Source: JAVJUV01 sp047314965 (GTDB taxonomy: Bacteria > Pseudomonadota > Alphaproteobacteria > Rhodobacterales > Rhodobacteraceae). From it: a DNA stretch of 64,000 nucleotides. The position numbers and the translations under genes were made by a program. The DNA lies in NCBI RefSeq assembly GCF_047314965.1, contig NZ_JBLBVK010000045.1:1-64000 (forward strand). Direction: 5' to 3'. Within the stretch, counting starts at the first letter, position 1, and each line of letters starts with the position of its first letter. A model generated the notes under the pieces. The model had not been told where the DNA came from. It searched no databases and worked only from the letters and a program-made list of their open reading frames with translations. Shown here one piece after another: positions 33,623-42,770 of the stretch.

Positions 33623-34801
33623 ATGGTTGGGGCAGATACCGCCTGGATCATCGTTGCGACGGCGCTTGTGCTGTTCATGACATTGCCGGGACTGGCGCTG
33701 TTCTACGGGGGCCTCGTGCGCTCGCGGAACGTGCTGAGCGTTTTCATGCATTGCTATGCTATCGCCTGCCTGATGAGCGTGGCGTGGTTCGTTGCGGGCT
33801 ATTCGATCGCCTTCGGCGACGGCAATGCCTATTGGGGCGGCCTGGGCAAGATGTTCCTGGCGGGCGTCGATGCCGAAAGCCTGTCGGGCACACTGCCCGA
33901 GATCCTGTTCTTCGCCTTCCAGATGACTTTCGCGATCATCACCCCGGCGCTGATCGTGGGCGCCTATGTGGAACGCGTGAACTTCGGCTTCGTGCTGATC
34001 TTCTCGACCCTCTGGATGCTTCTGTGCTACGCGCCCGTCGTCCACTGGATCTGGGGCGGCGGGATGCTGGCCGATGGCGGCATCTTCGGCGAGACCGGAG
34101 CGCGCGACTTCGCGGGCGGCATCGTGGTGCACCAGACCGCTGGTCTTGCGGCGCTGATCCTGGCAGTCATGCTGGGCGCGCGGCGCGACCGCACCAAGCC
34201 GCCGCACAATCCGGGCTACGTCATGATCGGCGCGGCGATGCTGTGGGTCGGCTGGTTCGGCTTCAACGGCGGTTCGCAACTGGCCGCCGACGGAGGCGCG
34301 GCGATGGCGCTGACGGTCACACATATCTCGGCCGCCACCGCCTCGCTGACCTGGGCGCTCTGGGAGCGGATCAAGTACGGCAAGGCCTCGCTTGTCGGCA
34401 TGGTCACGGGCACCATCGCCGGTCTCGCTTCGATCACGCCCGCCTCGGGCTTCGTCGGACCGGTCGAGGCGCTGATCATCGGCGCGATTGCCGGCATCCT
34501 CTGCCAGGAGGCCGTGAACCTCATCCGCAACAAGCTGAAGATCGACGACACGCTCGACGTATTCGCGGTGCATGGCGTGGGCGGCATCTTCGGCACGATC
34601 ATGATCGCCGTCTTCGGGGCCGGAAGCTGGGCCGCGCAGCTGGGCAGCCTCCTGATCGTCGGCATTTTCACGACTGTTGTGACGGTGATCGTCGCCCTGA
34701 TCGCGAAAGCCGCCGTGGGCATGCGCGTGGACGCCGAAACCGAGGAAACCGGGCTCGATCTCTCGCAGCATGGCGAGCGCGCCTACGACGTCACGTCGTA
34801 G
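33623..34801 (+). CDS. amtB: Ammonium transporter
   Basis: The 392-residue protein has about eleven hydrophobic segments and Amt signatures: LALFYGGLVRSRNVLS, the gate region FAFQMTFAIITPALI, and the twin-histidine pore pair His170 (VVHQTAGLAAL) and His317 (VFAVHGVGGIFGT). There is no cleavable signal and no glnK gene beside it. GGAGGGAAGG precedes the ATG. It lies within 10 kb of the ntr genes but is transcribed separately; I did not find a sigma-54 promoter in front of it. Confidence 0.95.
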   Translation: MVGADTAWIIVATALVLFMTLPGLALFYGGLVRSRNVLSVFMHCYAIACLMSVAWFVAGYSIAFGDGNAYWGGLGKMFLAGVDAESLSGTLPEILFFAFQMTFAIITPALIVGAYVERVNFGFVLIFSTLWMLLCYAPVVHWIWGGGMLADGGIFGETGARDFAGGIVVHQTAGLAALILAVMLGARRDRTKPPHNPGYVMIGAAMLWVGWFGFNGGSQLAADGGAAMALTVTHISAATASLTWALWERIKYGKASLVGMVTGTIAGLASITPASGFVGPVEALIIGAIAGILCQEAVNLIRNKLKIDDTLDVFAVHGVGGIFGTIMIAVFGAGSWAAQLGSLLIVGIFTTVVTVIVALIAKAAVGMRVDAETEETGLDLSQHGERAYDVTS

Positions 34802-34824
34802 GTCATTGTCAACACTTGGCGATC

Positions 34825-34847
34825 AAGGGGGCTTCGGCCCCCTTTTT
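34825..34847 (+). terminator. Intrinsic terminator after amtB
   Basis: AAGGGGGC-TTCG-GCCCCCTT followed by TTT forms a stable stem with a UUCG tetraloop, 24 bp after the amtB stop codon. Confidence 0.92.
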
Positions 34848-34945
34848 CGTGTCGGTGAAGGGCTGTTTTGACGAAAGTTGACTTGCTTTCACCTTCTTGG
34901 ACTGGTTCCTTGTGCTCAAAGAAGAATAATCAGGGAGACTTCTTC

Positions 34946-36556
34946 ATGGACAAACGCAAGGAAACCTATCTCGCCCGTCAGGCAATGCGCCTGACAAGAG
35001 GCGAGATCAACCGCCGCCGCTTCATCATGTCGGCGCTGGCCACCGGGGTCACGCTTCCGACGGCGATGGGCCTGGCCGGCCGCGCAGAGGCGCAGACACC
35101 CAAGAAGGGCGGCGTATTCCGGATGGCGGTGGGCCACGGCTCGACCACAGACTCGCTTGATCCGGCGACGACCGAAAACGATTTCGGCACCACCGTGAAC
35201 TATTCGCGTGGCAACTGCCTGATGGAAGTCGACAAGACCGGCAACCTGGTTCCCGAACTTGCCGAGAGCGTCGACACCTCGGACGCCAAGACCTGGGTGT
35301 TCAACCTGCGCAAGGGCGTCGAGTTCCACAACGGCAAGACGCTGACCCCCGAAGACGTGATCGCCTCGATCAACCATCACCGGGGCGAAGACTCGAAATC
35401 GGCCGCCAAGGGCCTTGTCAGCCAGATCACCGATATCCGGAAGGACGGTGACAACCAGGTCGTGTTCGAGCTTGCGGGCGCCAACGCGGACTTCCCCTAC
35501 ATCATGTCGGATTATCACCTGATCATCATGGCTTCGGCCGATGGATCGGTCGATGGACAGGATCCGAACGGCACCGGCGGCTATGTCGTCGAAACCTTCG
35601 AACCGGGCGTGCGCGCGATCTTCAACCGCCATCCGAACTACTTCAAGGACGGAGCCGCGCATTTCGACCGCTTCGAGCTTCTCTCGATCCTCGACGTGAC
35701 CGCACGCCAGAACGCCGTGATGAACGGCGACGTGGACTATTCGGGCGATATCGACCCCAAGACCGTGGCGCTTCTGGGCCGCGTGCCGACGCTGGACATC
35801 CTGACGGCCACAGGCACCCAGCACTATACTTTCCCGATGCGCCTCGCGGTCGAACCCTTCGACAACTACGACCTGCGCATGGCGCTGAAATACGCGATCA
35901 AGCGGCAGGAACTGGTCGAGAAGATCCTTCTGGGCTACGGCGAGGCTGGCAACGACGTACCCGTCAACGCCTCCATGCCGTTCTTCAACACCGATCTGCC
36001 GGTGCATGAGTTCGACCCCGAGAAGGCGGCCGAGCACTACAAGAAGTCCGGTCACTCCGGTCCGATCCAGCTGTCCGCGGCCGATGCGGCCTTCGCCGGC
36101 GCGGTCGACGCCGCCCAGCTGATCGCGGCCTCGGCCAAGGAAGCCGGGATCGAGATCGAAGTCGTGCGCGAACCGTCTGACGGCTACTGGTCGAACGTCT
36201 GGAACAAGAAGGGCTGGTGCGCCTGCTACTGGTCGGGACGCCCGACGCAGGACTGGATGTACTCGTCGGCCTATGTCGCGGAAACCGAGTGGAACGACAC
36301 CGCTTGGCGCGACACAGAAGCCGCCACGCGCTTCAACGAACTGGTTCTGCAGGCCCGCTCGGAAACCGACGAAGCCGCGCGCAAGAACCAGTACTGGGAA
36401 GCCCAGTCGCTGCTCCAGAACGACGGTGGTGCCATCGTCGCAATGTTCGCCAGCTATATCTCGGCGCATTCCAAGGCGCTGGCCCACGACGAGGCCGTGG
36501 CCGCGAACTGGGCCAACGACGGCAACAAGGCGCAGGAGCGCTGGTGGTTCGCTTGA
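34946..36556 (+). CDS. Family 5 (dipeptide/oligopeptide-type) periplasmic binding protein, Tat-exported
   Basis: The 536-residue protein has a twin-arginine signal (NRRRFIMSALATG with a hydrophobic stretch ending near AEAQ) and family 5 features: DSLDPATTENDFG, LVPELAESVDTSDAKTWVFN, LRKGVEFHNGKTLTPEDV and the ANADFPYIMSD region. CAGGGAGA precedes the start. It would bind a peptide, opine or glycoside-like ligand in the periplasm. No permease or ATPase genes are adjacent, and a perfect hairpin follows, so it is an orphan receptor that must work with a transporter encoded elsewhere. Confidence 0.88.
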   Translation: MDKRKETYLARQAMRLTRGEINRRRFIMSALATGVTLPTAMGLAGRAEAQTPKKGGVFRMAVGHGSTTDSLDPATTENDFGTTVNYSRGNCLMEVDKTGNLVPELAESVDTSDAKTWVFNLRKGVEFHNGKTLTPEDVIASINHHRGEDSKSAAKGLVSQITDIRKDGDNQVVFELAGANADFPYIMSDYHLIIMASADGSVDGQDPNGTGGYVVETFEPGVRAIFNRHPNYFKDGAAHFDRFELLSILDVTARQNAVMNGDVDYSGDIDPKTVALLGRVPTLDILTATGTQHYTFPMRLAVEPFDNYDLRMALKYAIKRQELVEKILLGYGEAGNDVPVNASMPFFNTDLPVHEFDPEKAAEHYKKSGHSGPIQLSAADAAFAGAVDAAQLIAASAKEAGIEIEVVREPSDGYWSNVWNKKGWCACYWSGRPTQDWMYSSAYVAETEWNDTAWRDTEAATRFNELVLQARSETDEAARKNQYWEAQSLLQNDGGAIVAMFASYISAHSKALAHDEAVAANWANDGNKAQERWWFA

Positions 36557-36583
36557 TGCGGACTGTGAATTCATGACAATGAA

Positions 36584-36605
36584 ACGGCGCCCCTCGGGGC
36601 GCCGT
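36584..36605 (+). terminator. Hairpin after the family 5 binding protein
   Basis: ACGGCGCCCC and GGGGCGCCGT form a 10-bp inverted repeat around a TC centre (in practice about 9 bp with a 4-base loop). It lies 27 bp after the stop codon. Only a weak pyrimidine run follows. It argues against starting the next gene at the ATG at 36570. Confidence 0.75.
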
Positions 36606-36632
36606 CCTCGTTTGCAGGGCGATTTCCCAGCG

Positions 36633-37142
36633 ATGATAAAGTCGGACCGGTTGAGGCTCTGCCTCTGGGATTCCGATCTGGCAGACAAGGCGAAGCGCAC
36701 TGCGCTCGAAGCCGCGCTGCACCGGATTCTGACCCCGGGCGTCACGCGTCATTTGCCTGAAACGATGCAGCTTGGAGCCGCCGCAGACGCGCCTCGCGTC
36801 TGGATCGATGCCAGACGCATGGAATCTCAAGTCTTGCTGATCCGCGACCAAGACAGCGCCCTGATAGGCCTGATCCTTCTGGCGCCCGGTATCCCTATGT
36901 GCAGTGAGGACGAGGCCCACATCGGGTACCTTCTGGCGCAGCAGAGCTGGGGCAAGGGGGTCGCCACCGAGGCGCTTCAGGCGCTGATCCTTTGGCTTTC
37001 CAAACATCGGAGCGGCCGGCTCGTAGCCGGCGTCGACAGCGAGAACGCGGCATCCGCCCGCGTACTGGGAAAGCTGGGCTTCAAGCCCATGACGGAAAAC
37101 ACGCCAGGGGCAGCGGTGCTCTATTCACGCGACCTTGGTTAG
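36633..37142 (+). CDS. GNAT-family N-acetyltransferase
   Basis: The 169-residue protein has the GNAT core: HIGYLLAQQSWGKGVATEAL with the acetyl-CoA pyrophosphate-binding loop, then SENAASARVLGKLGFKP, typical of RimJ/RimL-like acetyltransferases. The start at 36633 (MIKSDRLRL) fits the family, which usually opens with a TxRLxL strand; the longer frame would translate through the preceding terminator hairpin. The acetylated substrate is not apparent. Confidence 0.82.
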   Translation: MIKSDRLRLCLWDSDLADKAKRTALEAALHRILTPGVTRHLPETMQLGAAADAPRVWIDARRMESQVLLIRDQDSALIGLILLAPGIPMCSEDEAHIGYLLAQQSWGKGVATEALQALILWLSKHRSGRLVAGVDSENAASARVLGKLGFKPMTENTPGAAVLYSRDLG

Positions 37143-37164
37143 GCCAGACGCGGAAGACTCCCGC

Positions 37165-38967
37165 CTATTCGCCCTCCAGCGCCACCGACACCGGTGCCAG
37201 CGTGACGTCGCCGCCCGCATCCGCGGCCCATGCTGAAACGGCTGCAATCGTGCCGGGACGGGCATGTCCGACCAGGATGACCGCGTCGCTCTGGCGGGCG
37301 CGGAAGGCTGCCCGATCGAGGGTGCGTCGGATCTGTTCGTCGGTCTCGTTGTCGTCGTCGAGCATGCGGAAGATGAGCCCGGTCGGAAGGCCGGCCCTTT
37401 CGGCCTGCTGATGCGCCGTGTTCAGACCGCGCGGGAAAGTGATCAGCCCGTGTCCGGTGTCGCCGATGACCGCAACGACCTGGGCCACAGCATCCCGGTC
37501 GGACTGGAAGCTGGAGCCGGAGACGTCCATCACCGCCACAGCCTCGGGGATTCGCTCGAGATTGACGCTCAGCGCCACCTCGACATCCTGCGGAGATGCA
37601 CCGGAGGGCAGCGACGGTATCATCACGACCTCGCGCCCCGCGCGCCGGTATTCCGCCGCGATTGCTTCGGCCTCAGGCGAACCCGCATCGACCGCAAACC
37701 CCACGGTCTGTGGAAGGCGGCGCAGGTCCGCGTCGGACAGCGCTGCCGGCCCTTCGTGCAACAGCACGACGGAAACGACCGCCGCACCGGCAGGGACATC
37801 GAACTCCATGGCGAAGGCACGAAGCGCCGGCCCTTCCGCGGTCGCGGTCGCACCGGCACTGTCTTCGGTTCCGTCCTCTTCCGTTTCCGGCACCAAACCT
37901 TCGGTCGCGGGAGTGCCTGGCAGCCGACGCACCACGGGAATCGTGTCATCATCCCCGCCGATGGTGGGCAGGCGGTTGACCTCGACGCCTTCGGCGCGGT
38001 CCTGGAACGTCTCGACAGGCGTGAAGAACTGCGAGTCGCTGCCATCCACCGTCGCCACGCCCCCGCTGTCGGGCGTCTCGGCCACTTCGGGGGCTACGGC
38101 AGGCGCCTCGGGTTGTTCGGTCCGGGCGACATCGGGCTCGGGCTGCGAGACTTCAGGTGCCGAAGGCGGGGTTGGCGCAAGTACGGGCGCTTCCGGCTGC
38201 GCCGCATCGGGCTGCGCCGCAACGTCGGTATCAGCGGGGGCCGGTTCGGGTTCCGGCATGCGCACGCCCTCAAGCGTCGGCGCATCGCCGACCTGTGGCG
38301 CTGCGGGCGAAGCCGGTCCATCGCTCTCGGTCTCAATGGCCGGGGCGCTGTCGATCGACACCGGCGGGCTGTCGCCGGTTTCCGCCGGCAGCGCGGCGAC
38401 CTCGGTTTCCGCGACGGGCGCGGTATCGGCGGTTGCGCCGTCGCTGACTTCCAGTCCCTCGGTCTCGGGGGCGTCCAGGGCCAGGGGCGAGGCGGTGTCT
38501 GTTTCCGGTGCGGCAATCGGCGTCTCGGGCGTCTCGAGCGACGGCGACGCCGGCACTCCGGCAAGATTGCCGGAACTGCCCACACGGTCGGCTTCACCGC
38601 TTTCGGGCGCCGCGACTTCATCGGCCACGGCCGGGACATCGCCCAGGCCCGAGGGCCCTTCGACGGAAGGCTGCGGAACGTCCAGCGACGATGTGTCAAA
38701 GGCGGGAGGCGTTTCCACAACATCCGTGGGCGGCAGCACGCCGGTCACGATCTCATCGGCGCCGGGCGTTTCTTCCGTTCCGGGAAGAACGGGCTCGGTC
38801 TCCACGCGCGCCTGATCGAATTCGGACCCGCCCGGCACATCGACCGGGCTTGCTTCGGGTTTGGGAAAACTGAGTTGCTGACGGTCCATCGTCTGGTTCG
38901 ACACCAGAAGAAGGCCAGCGCCTACAACACCACCCCACAAAATGCCTGCAAGGAAGCCGCGTCCCAA
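37165..38967 (-). CDS. Divergent polysaccharide deacetylase-family protein with long acidic/proline linker, TTG start
   Basis: The 600-residue product opens with a single membrane segment (GRGFLAGILWGGVVGAGLLL), continues with about 350 residues of low-complexity Ala/Pro/Glu/Thr-rich linker, and ends in a divergent polysaccharide deacetylase domain (YibQ type) from about residue 375: FDVPAGAAVVSVVLLHEGPA, GFAVDAGSPEAEAIAAEYR, VMIPSLPSG, and DAVILVGHARPGTIAAVSAWA. I place the start at TTG 38967 because GGAGGAG lies 6 bp upstream and the membrane segment then begins at residue 2; the first in-frame ATG at 39075 would add 36 residues unlike the family. It probably acts in the periplasm on the cell envelope. 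Confidence 0.8.
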   Translation of the reverse strand: MGRGFLAGILWGGVVGAGLLLVSNQTMDRQQLSFPKPEASPVDVPGGSEFDQARVETEPVLPGTEETPGADEIVTGVLPPTDVVETPPAFDTSSLDVPQPSVEGPSGLGDVPAVADEVAAPESGEADRVGSSGNLAGVPASPSLETPETPIAAPETDTASPLALDAPETEGLEVSDGATADTAPVAETEVAALPAETGDSPPVSIDSAPAIETESDGPASPAAPQVGDAPTLEGVRMPEPEPAPADTDVAAQPDAAQPEAPVLAPTPPSAPEVSQPEPDVARTEQPEAPAVAPEVAETPDSGGVATVDGSDSQFFTPVETFQDRAEGVEVNRLPTIGGDDDTIPVVRRLPGTPATEGLVPETEEDGTEDSAGATATAEGPALRAFAMEFDVPAGAAVVSVVLLHEGPAALSDADLRRLPQTVGFAVDAGSPEAEAIAAEYRRAGREVVMIPSLPSGASPQDVEVALSVNLERIPEAVAVMDVSGSSFQSDRDAVAQVVAVIGDTGHGLITFPRGLNTAHQQAERAGLPTGLIFRMLDDDNETDEQIRRTLDRAAFRARQSDAVILVGHARPGTIAAVSAWAADAGGDVTLAPVSVALEGE

Positions 38968-39098
38968 CGCACTCTCCTCCGCTCTGCTCAAATGCCAATG
39001 GGCGCCTTGACGATCTCCGGCGCCTCTCCCACAAGTATACCGGCGCTTTCGGGCGCTGACACCCCATATCTTCACGCCATCGTGCGAGAGACGCCAAA

Positions 39099-39680
39099 AT
39101 GCTGCTACTGATCGACAATTACGACAGCTTCACCTTCAATCTCGTCCATTATCTGGGCGAATTGGGCGCCGAATGCGTGGTGAAACGCAATGACGCGCTG
39201 GATGTTCAGCAGGCGATGGCGATGAAACCTTCCGGGATCATCCTCTCTCCCGGCCCCTGCGACCCGGACAAGGCGGGCATTTGCCTGGCGCTCACCGAGG
39301 CGGCGGCGGAGACCGACACGCCCCTTCTCGGCGTCTGCCTCGGGCACCAGACCATCGGCCAGGCCTTCGGGGGTCGCGTCGTCCGCGCGGGCCAGATCGT
39401 GCATGGCAAGATGGGCGCGATGCACCACGACGGCAAATCGGTCTTCAAGGGCCTGCCCTCGCCGCTCTCGGCCACCCGCTACCACTCGCTGATCGTCGAG
39501 CGCGAGACGCTGCCCGACTGCCTTGAAGTCACGGCTTGGCTGGAAGACGGGACCATCATGGGCCTGATGCACAGGACAAAGCCTATTCACGGCGTGCAGT
39601 TCCACCCCGAGAGCATCCGCTCGGAGCATGGCCATGCCATGCTGAAGAATTTCCTAGACCTGGTTCCGGTACCCGCATGA
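39099..39680 (+). CDS. trpG: Anthranilate synthase glutamine amidotransferase subunit TrpG
   Basis: The 193-residue class I amidotransferase has the catalytic triad Cys80 (LLGVCLGHQTIG), His169 and Glu171 (VQFHPESI), and the N-terminal IDNYDSFTFNL. It supplies ammonia to TrpE for anthranilate synthesis. TrpE is not in this window. The stop overlaps trpD in ATGA. Confidence 0.95.
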   Translation: MLLLIDNYDSFTFNLVHYLGELGAECVVKRNDALDVQQAMAMKPSGIILSPGPCDPDKAGICLALTEAAAETDTPLLGVCLGHQTIGQAFGGRVVRAGQIVHGKMGAMHHDGKSVFKGLPSPLSATRYHSLIVERETLPDCLEVTAWLEDGTIMGLMHRTKPIHGVQFHPESIRSEHGHAMLKNFLDLVPVPA

Positions 39681-40693
39681 CTGACGCAATGAAGCCACTG
39701 ATCTACGCCGCCTCCGAAGGCCCTCTCTCCCGCGCACAGGCCGAGGAAGCCTTCGAGATCATCTTCGAAGGCAACGCCACGCCCGCGCAGCTGGGCGGTT
39801 TCCTGATGGCGATGCGCGCACGCGGCGAGTCGGTCGCCGAATACGCCGCCGCAGCCGCCGTGATGCGCGCCAAATGCGCCGCCGTGCGCGCGCCCGAGGG
39901 CGCCATGGATATCGTCGGCACCGGCGGCGACGGCATGGGCACGCTCAACATCTCGACCGCTACCGCTTTCGTCGTGGCCGGCGCCGGCGTGCCGGTGGCC
40001 AAGCACGGCAACCGTAACCTCTCGTCCAAATCCGGCGCGGCAGATCTGCAGTCGCAGCTTGGGATTAACGTGATGGTCGGCCCGGAAGTGGTTGAAAAGG
40101 CTTTGAGAGAGGTCGGCATAGGCTTCATGATGGCGCCGATGCACCACCCGGCGATGAAACACGTCATGCCCGTGCGGATGGAACTCGGCTCCAAGACCAT
40201 CTTCAACATCCTCGGTCCGCTGACCAACCCCGCCGGTGTCAAACGCCAGCTCACCGGCGCCTTCGCCGTCGACCTGATCTTCCCGATGGCCGAAACGCTG
40301 CAGCAATTGGGGTCCGAGGTAGCCTGGCTGGTTCACGGCCATGACGGCACCGACGAAATTTCGATCTCAGGCCCGACCGACGCCGCGATCCTGAAGGACG
40401 GGAAGATCCGCTCGGCCACACTTCACCCCGAGGATGCCGGCCTGCCGGTGCATCCCTTCCGCGACATACTTGGCGGCACGCCCGAGGAAAACGCGCAGGC
40501 CTTCCGGGACCTGCTCGAAGGCGCCACAGGCGCCTATCGCGATGCGGTCCTGCTGAACGCCGCCGCCGCGCTTGTCATCGCCGAGAAGGCCGCCGGCCTG
40601 AAGGAAGGCGTCGAGATCGCGGCCGAGAGCATCGACAGCGGCAGGGCGAAGGAAAAGGTCGAGGGGCTGGCCCGCGTCACCTCGGACGCATGA
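39677..40693 (+). CDS. trpD: Anthranilate phosphoribosyltransferase TrpD
   Basis: The 338-residue enzyme has the PRPP-binding motif DIVGTGGDGMGTLNISTA, then KHGNRNLSSKSGAADL, and FNILGPLTNPAG. It transfers phosphoribose to anthranilate. The ATG overlaps trpG, and the trpD stop overlaps the next gene, ung. Confidence 0.96.
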   Translation: MTDAMKPLIYAASEGPLSRAQAEEAFEIIFEGNATPAQLGGFLMAMRARGESVAEYAAAAAVMRAKCAAVRAPEGAMDIVGTGGDGMGTLNISTATAFVVAGAGVPVAKHGNRNLSSKSGAADLQSQLGINVMVGPEVVEKALREVGIGFMMAPMHHPAMKHVMPVRMELGSKTIFNILGPLTNPAGVKRQLTGAFAVDLIFPMAETLQQLGSEVAWLVHGHDGTDEISISGPTDAAILKDGKIRSATLHPEDAGLPVHPFRDILGGTPEENAQAFRDLLEGATGAYRDAVLLNAAAALVIAEKAAGLKEGVEIAAESIDSGRAKEKVEGLARVTSDA

Positions 40694-41331
40694 CGCCGAA
40701 GCGCCTTGCCGGGTGGGCCGACCTGCCCTTCTTCAGCGACGACTGGCCCGCGCTTGCAGCCCGGATCGACAGCGATCCGCGCGAGGTCCTGCCGCCCGCA
40801 TCCCAACGCTTCGCCGCCCTTGAACACACGCCGCCCGAGGCGACCCGCGTCGTCATACTTGGCCAGGATCCCTACCCGACCCCCGGCCACGCGCACGGGT
40901 TCGCCTTCTCGGTCACGCCGGACACGCCGCTGCCAAAATCCCTCAGAAACATCTTCCGCGAACTCGAGGACGATATCGGGGCCACACCGGCCACCGGGGA
41001 CCTGACCCACTGGGCCGACCAGGGCGTTCTCCTCCTCAACACGGCGCTGACCGTGCCGTCGGGCGATGCAGGCGGGCACGTGGCGCTCGGATGGCAGCGG
41101 CTGACCGAGCAGGTTCTGGCCCGCCTCTCGGACCGGCCGCGCGCTTTTCTCCTCTGGGGCAAACATGCCCAGTCCATGCGGCAACACGTAACCGGAGCGG
41201 ACCATCTCTTCATCGAGACCGCCCACCCCTCGCCCCTGTCGGCCTATCGCGGGTTCTTCGGCTCGCGCCCCTTCAGCCGGGTGAACGCGTGGCTCGAAGC
41301 CCAGGGCGATGCCGGAATCCGCTGGGCCTGA
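40690..41331 (+). CDS. ung: Family 1 uracil-DNA glycosylase
   Basis: The 213-residue enzyme has the family 1 water-activating motif ILGQDPYPTPGHAHGFAFSV (Asp60) and the minor-groove loop HPSPLSAYRGF. It removes uracil from DNA. Its start overlaps trpD by 4 bp, so it is translated from the trp transcript, between trpD and trpC. The protein and its codon use look native. Confidence 0.95.
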   Translation: MTPKRLAGWADLPFFSDDWPALAARIDSDPREVLPPASQRFAALEHTPPEATRVVILGQDPYPTPGHAHGFAFSVTPDTPLPKSLRNIFRELEDDIGATPATGDLTHWADQGVLLLNTALTVPSGDAGGHVALGWQRLTEQVLARLSDRPRAFLLWGKHAQSMRQHVTGADHLFIETAHPSPLSAYRGFFGSRPFSRVNAWLEAQGDAGIRWA

Positions 41332-41351
41332 CGCATCCTGCCGATAACGCC

Positions 41352-41399
41352 TTCTTTCCTCTTGGCGAAAATACTTCGGGGTGCGGGGCAGAGCCCCGC
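41352..41399 (+). repeat. Dispersed hairpin repeat, copy D
   Basis: The element reads TTCTTTCCTCTTGGCGAAAA followed by TACTTCGGGG, then the hairpin GCGGGGC-AGA-GCCCCGC (41383-41399). The CGCC-GAA-GGCG module is absent, so it is the shortest copy. It sits between ung and trpC and interrupts an otherwise tightly packed operon. Confidence 0.75.
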
Positions 41400-41475
41400 T
41401 GATCCTGCACCGCGGACTGGCACCGGCCATCAAGGGCGCTTTTCACCGCCCCGCCAACGCGCTATTCCCGTCCTC

Positions 41476-42291
41476 ATGACAAACGTTCTCGACCGCATCA
41501 AAGCCTACAAGCTTGAAGAAATCGCCGCCGCCAAGGCACGGACCCCGCTTGCCGATCTCGAAGCCCAGGCCCGCGCGGCCGGCGCGCCGCGCGGCTTTGC
41601 CCGGGCGCTCTTCGCCGCTGCGGAGGCCGGCTATGGCCTGATCGCCGAAATCAAGAAGGCCAGCCCCTCAAAAGGTTTGATCCGCGCCGATTTCGACCCG
41701 CCCGCGTTGGCCCGCGCCTATGAGGCCGGCGGCGCGACTTGCCTGTCCGTTCTGACGGACACACCCTCGTTCCAGGGAGCCCCGGAATACCTGACCGCCG
41801 CGCGGAACGCGGTCTCGCTGCCCTGCCTCCGGAAGGATTTTCTCTACGACACCTACCAGGTTGCCGAGGCGCGCGCCTGGGGAGCGGACTGCATCCTGAT
41901 CATCATGGCGAGCGTTACCGACGCGCAGGCGGCCGAACTGGAAGCGGCCGCATTCGACTGGGGCATGGACGTGCTGGTCGAGGTCCATGACGAGGAGGAG
42001 CTGGACCGCGCGCTGGCGCTTCGTTCGCCGCTTCTGGGCGTCAACAACCGCAATCTCAAGACCTTCGAAACCGATCTCGGCACCACCGAGCGCCTTGCCA
42101 CCCGCGTGCCGGAGGGCAAGCTCCTGGTGGCCGAAAGCGGCCTTTTCACCCCGGCCGACCTGGCCCGGTTGGCCACCTCCAGCAACGCGCGCTGCTTCCT
42201 TATCGGAGAAAGCCTCATGCGCCAGGAAGACGTCGCCGCGGCAACCCGCGCGATCCTGGCCGATCCCGTTCCCGCGAAGGGAGCGGCGTGA
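41476..42291 (+). CDS. trpC: Indole-3-glycerol phosphate synthase TrpC
   Basis: The 271-residue TIM-barrel enzyme shows the catalytic motifs LIAEIKKASPSKGLI, LSVLTDTPSFQGAPEYL, LPCLRKDFLYDTYQV, GVNNRNLKTFETDL and LVAESGLF. It closes the indole ring in tryptophan synthesis. The stop overlaps the moaC start (GTGATG). Confidence 0.96.
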   Translation: MTNVLDRIKAYKLEEIAAAKARTPLADLEAQARAAGAPRGFARALFAAAEAGYGLIAEIKKASPSKGLIRADFDPPALARAYEAGGATCLSVLTDTPSFQGAPEYLTAARNAVSLPCLRKDFLYDTYQVAEARAWGADCILIIMASVTDAQAAELEAAAFDWGMDVLVEVHDEEELDRALALRSPLLGVNNRNLKTFETDLGTTERLATRVPEGKLLVAESGLFTPADLARLATSSNARCFLIGESLMRQEDVAAATRAILADPVPAKGAA

Positions 42292-42770
42292 TGTCGGGCC
42301 TCACCCATTTCGACGCGCAGGGCCAGGCGCATATGGTCGATGTCTCGGAAAAGGCCCATACCGACCGTATCGCAGTGGCCGAAGGCTACGTCAGGATGAC
42401 GCCGGAAACCCTTGATATGATTACAGAAGGACGCGCCAAGAAGGGCGACGTTCTCTCGGTCGCACGGTTGGCGGGGATCATGGGGGCCAAGAAAACCTCC
42501 GAGTTGATCCCGCTTTGCCATCCACTGCCAATCACGAAGGTTGCGCTGGAACTTACCGCTGATCCGGAGCGGCCCGGCGTCCGGGTCGAGGCGACCGTGA
42601 AGACCTCGGGTCAGACCGGCGTCGAGATGGAGGCGCTGACCGCCGTGGCGACTGCCTGTCTCACGATCTACGACATGGTCAAGGCTGTCGAGAAGGGCAT
42701 GGTCATCGAGGATATCCGCCTCGTCCTGAAGGACGGCGGCAAGTCCGGGCGGTACGAGGCGCCGGCGTGA
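42291..42770 (+). CDS. moaC: Cyclic pyranopterin monophosphate synthase MoaC
   Basis: The 159-residue protein has MoaC motifs MVDVSEKAHTDRIAVAEG, AGIMGAKKTSELIPLCHPL and VKTSGQTGVEMEALTAV. It forms the pyranopterin precursor of molybdenum cofactor. The ATG at 42291 shares the A of the trpC stop; an overlapping GTG at 42288 is possible. Translational coupling with moeA follows. Confidence 0.95.
   Translation: MSGLTHFDAQGQAHMVDVSEKAHTDRIAVAEGYVRMTPETLDMITEGRAKKGDVLSVARLAGIMGAKKTSELIPLCHPLPITKVALELTADPERPGVRVEATVKTSGQTGVEMEALTAVATACLTIYDMVKAVEKGMVIEDIRLVLKDGGKSGRYEAPA

Noticed and set aside
36570..36632. Earlier start for the acetyltransferase at 36570
   Set aside because: It would translate through the perfect terminator hairpin at 36584-36605 and adds an Arg-rich segment unlike the family.
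38968..39098. Trp leader peptide or attenuator before trpG
   Set aside because: No short frame with tandem Trp codons and no competing hairpins are visible in the gap.
37264..39111. Long plus-strand frame opposite the deacetylase gene
   Set aside because: It mirrors the low-complexity linker of the minus-strand gene and shows only Gly/Arg/Asp-rich text without motifs or a ribosome site.
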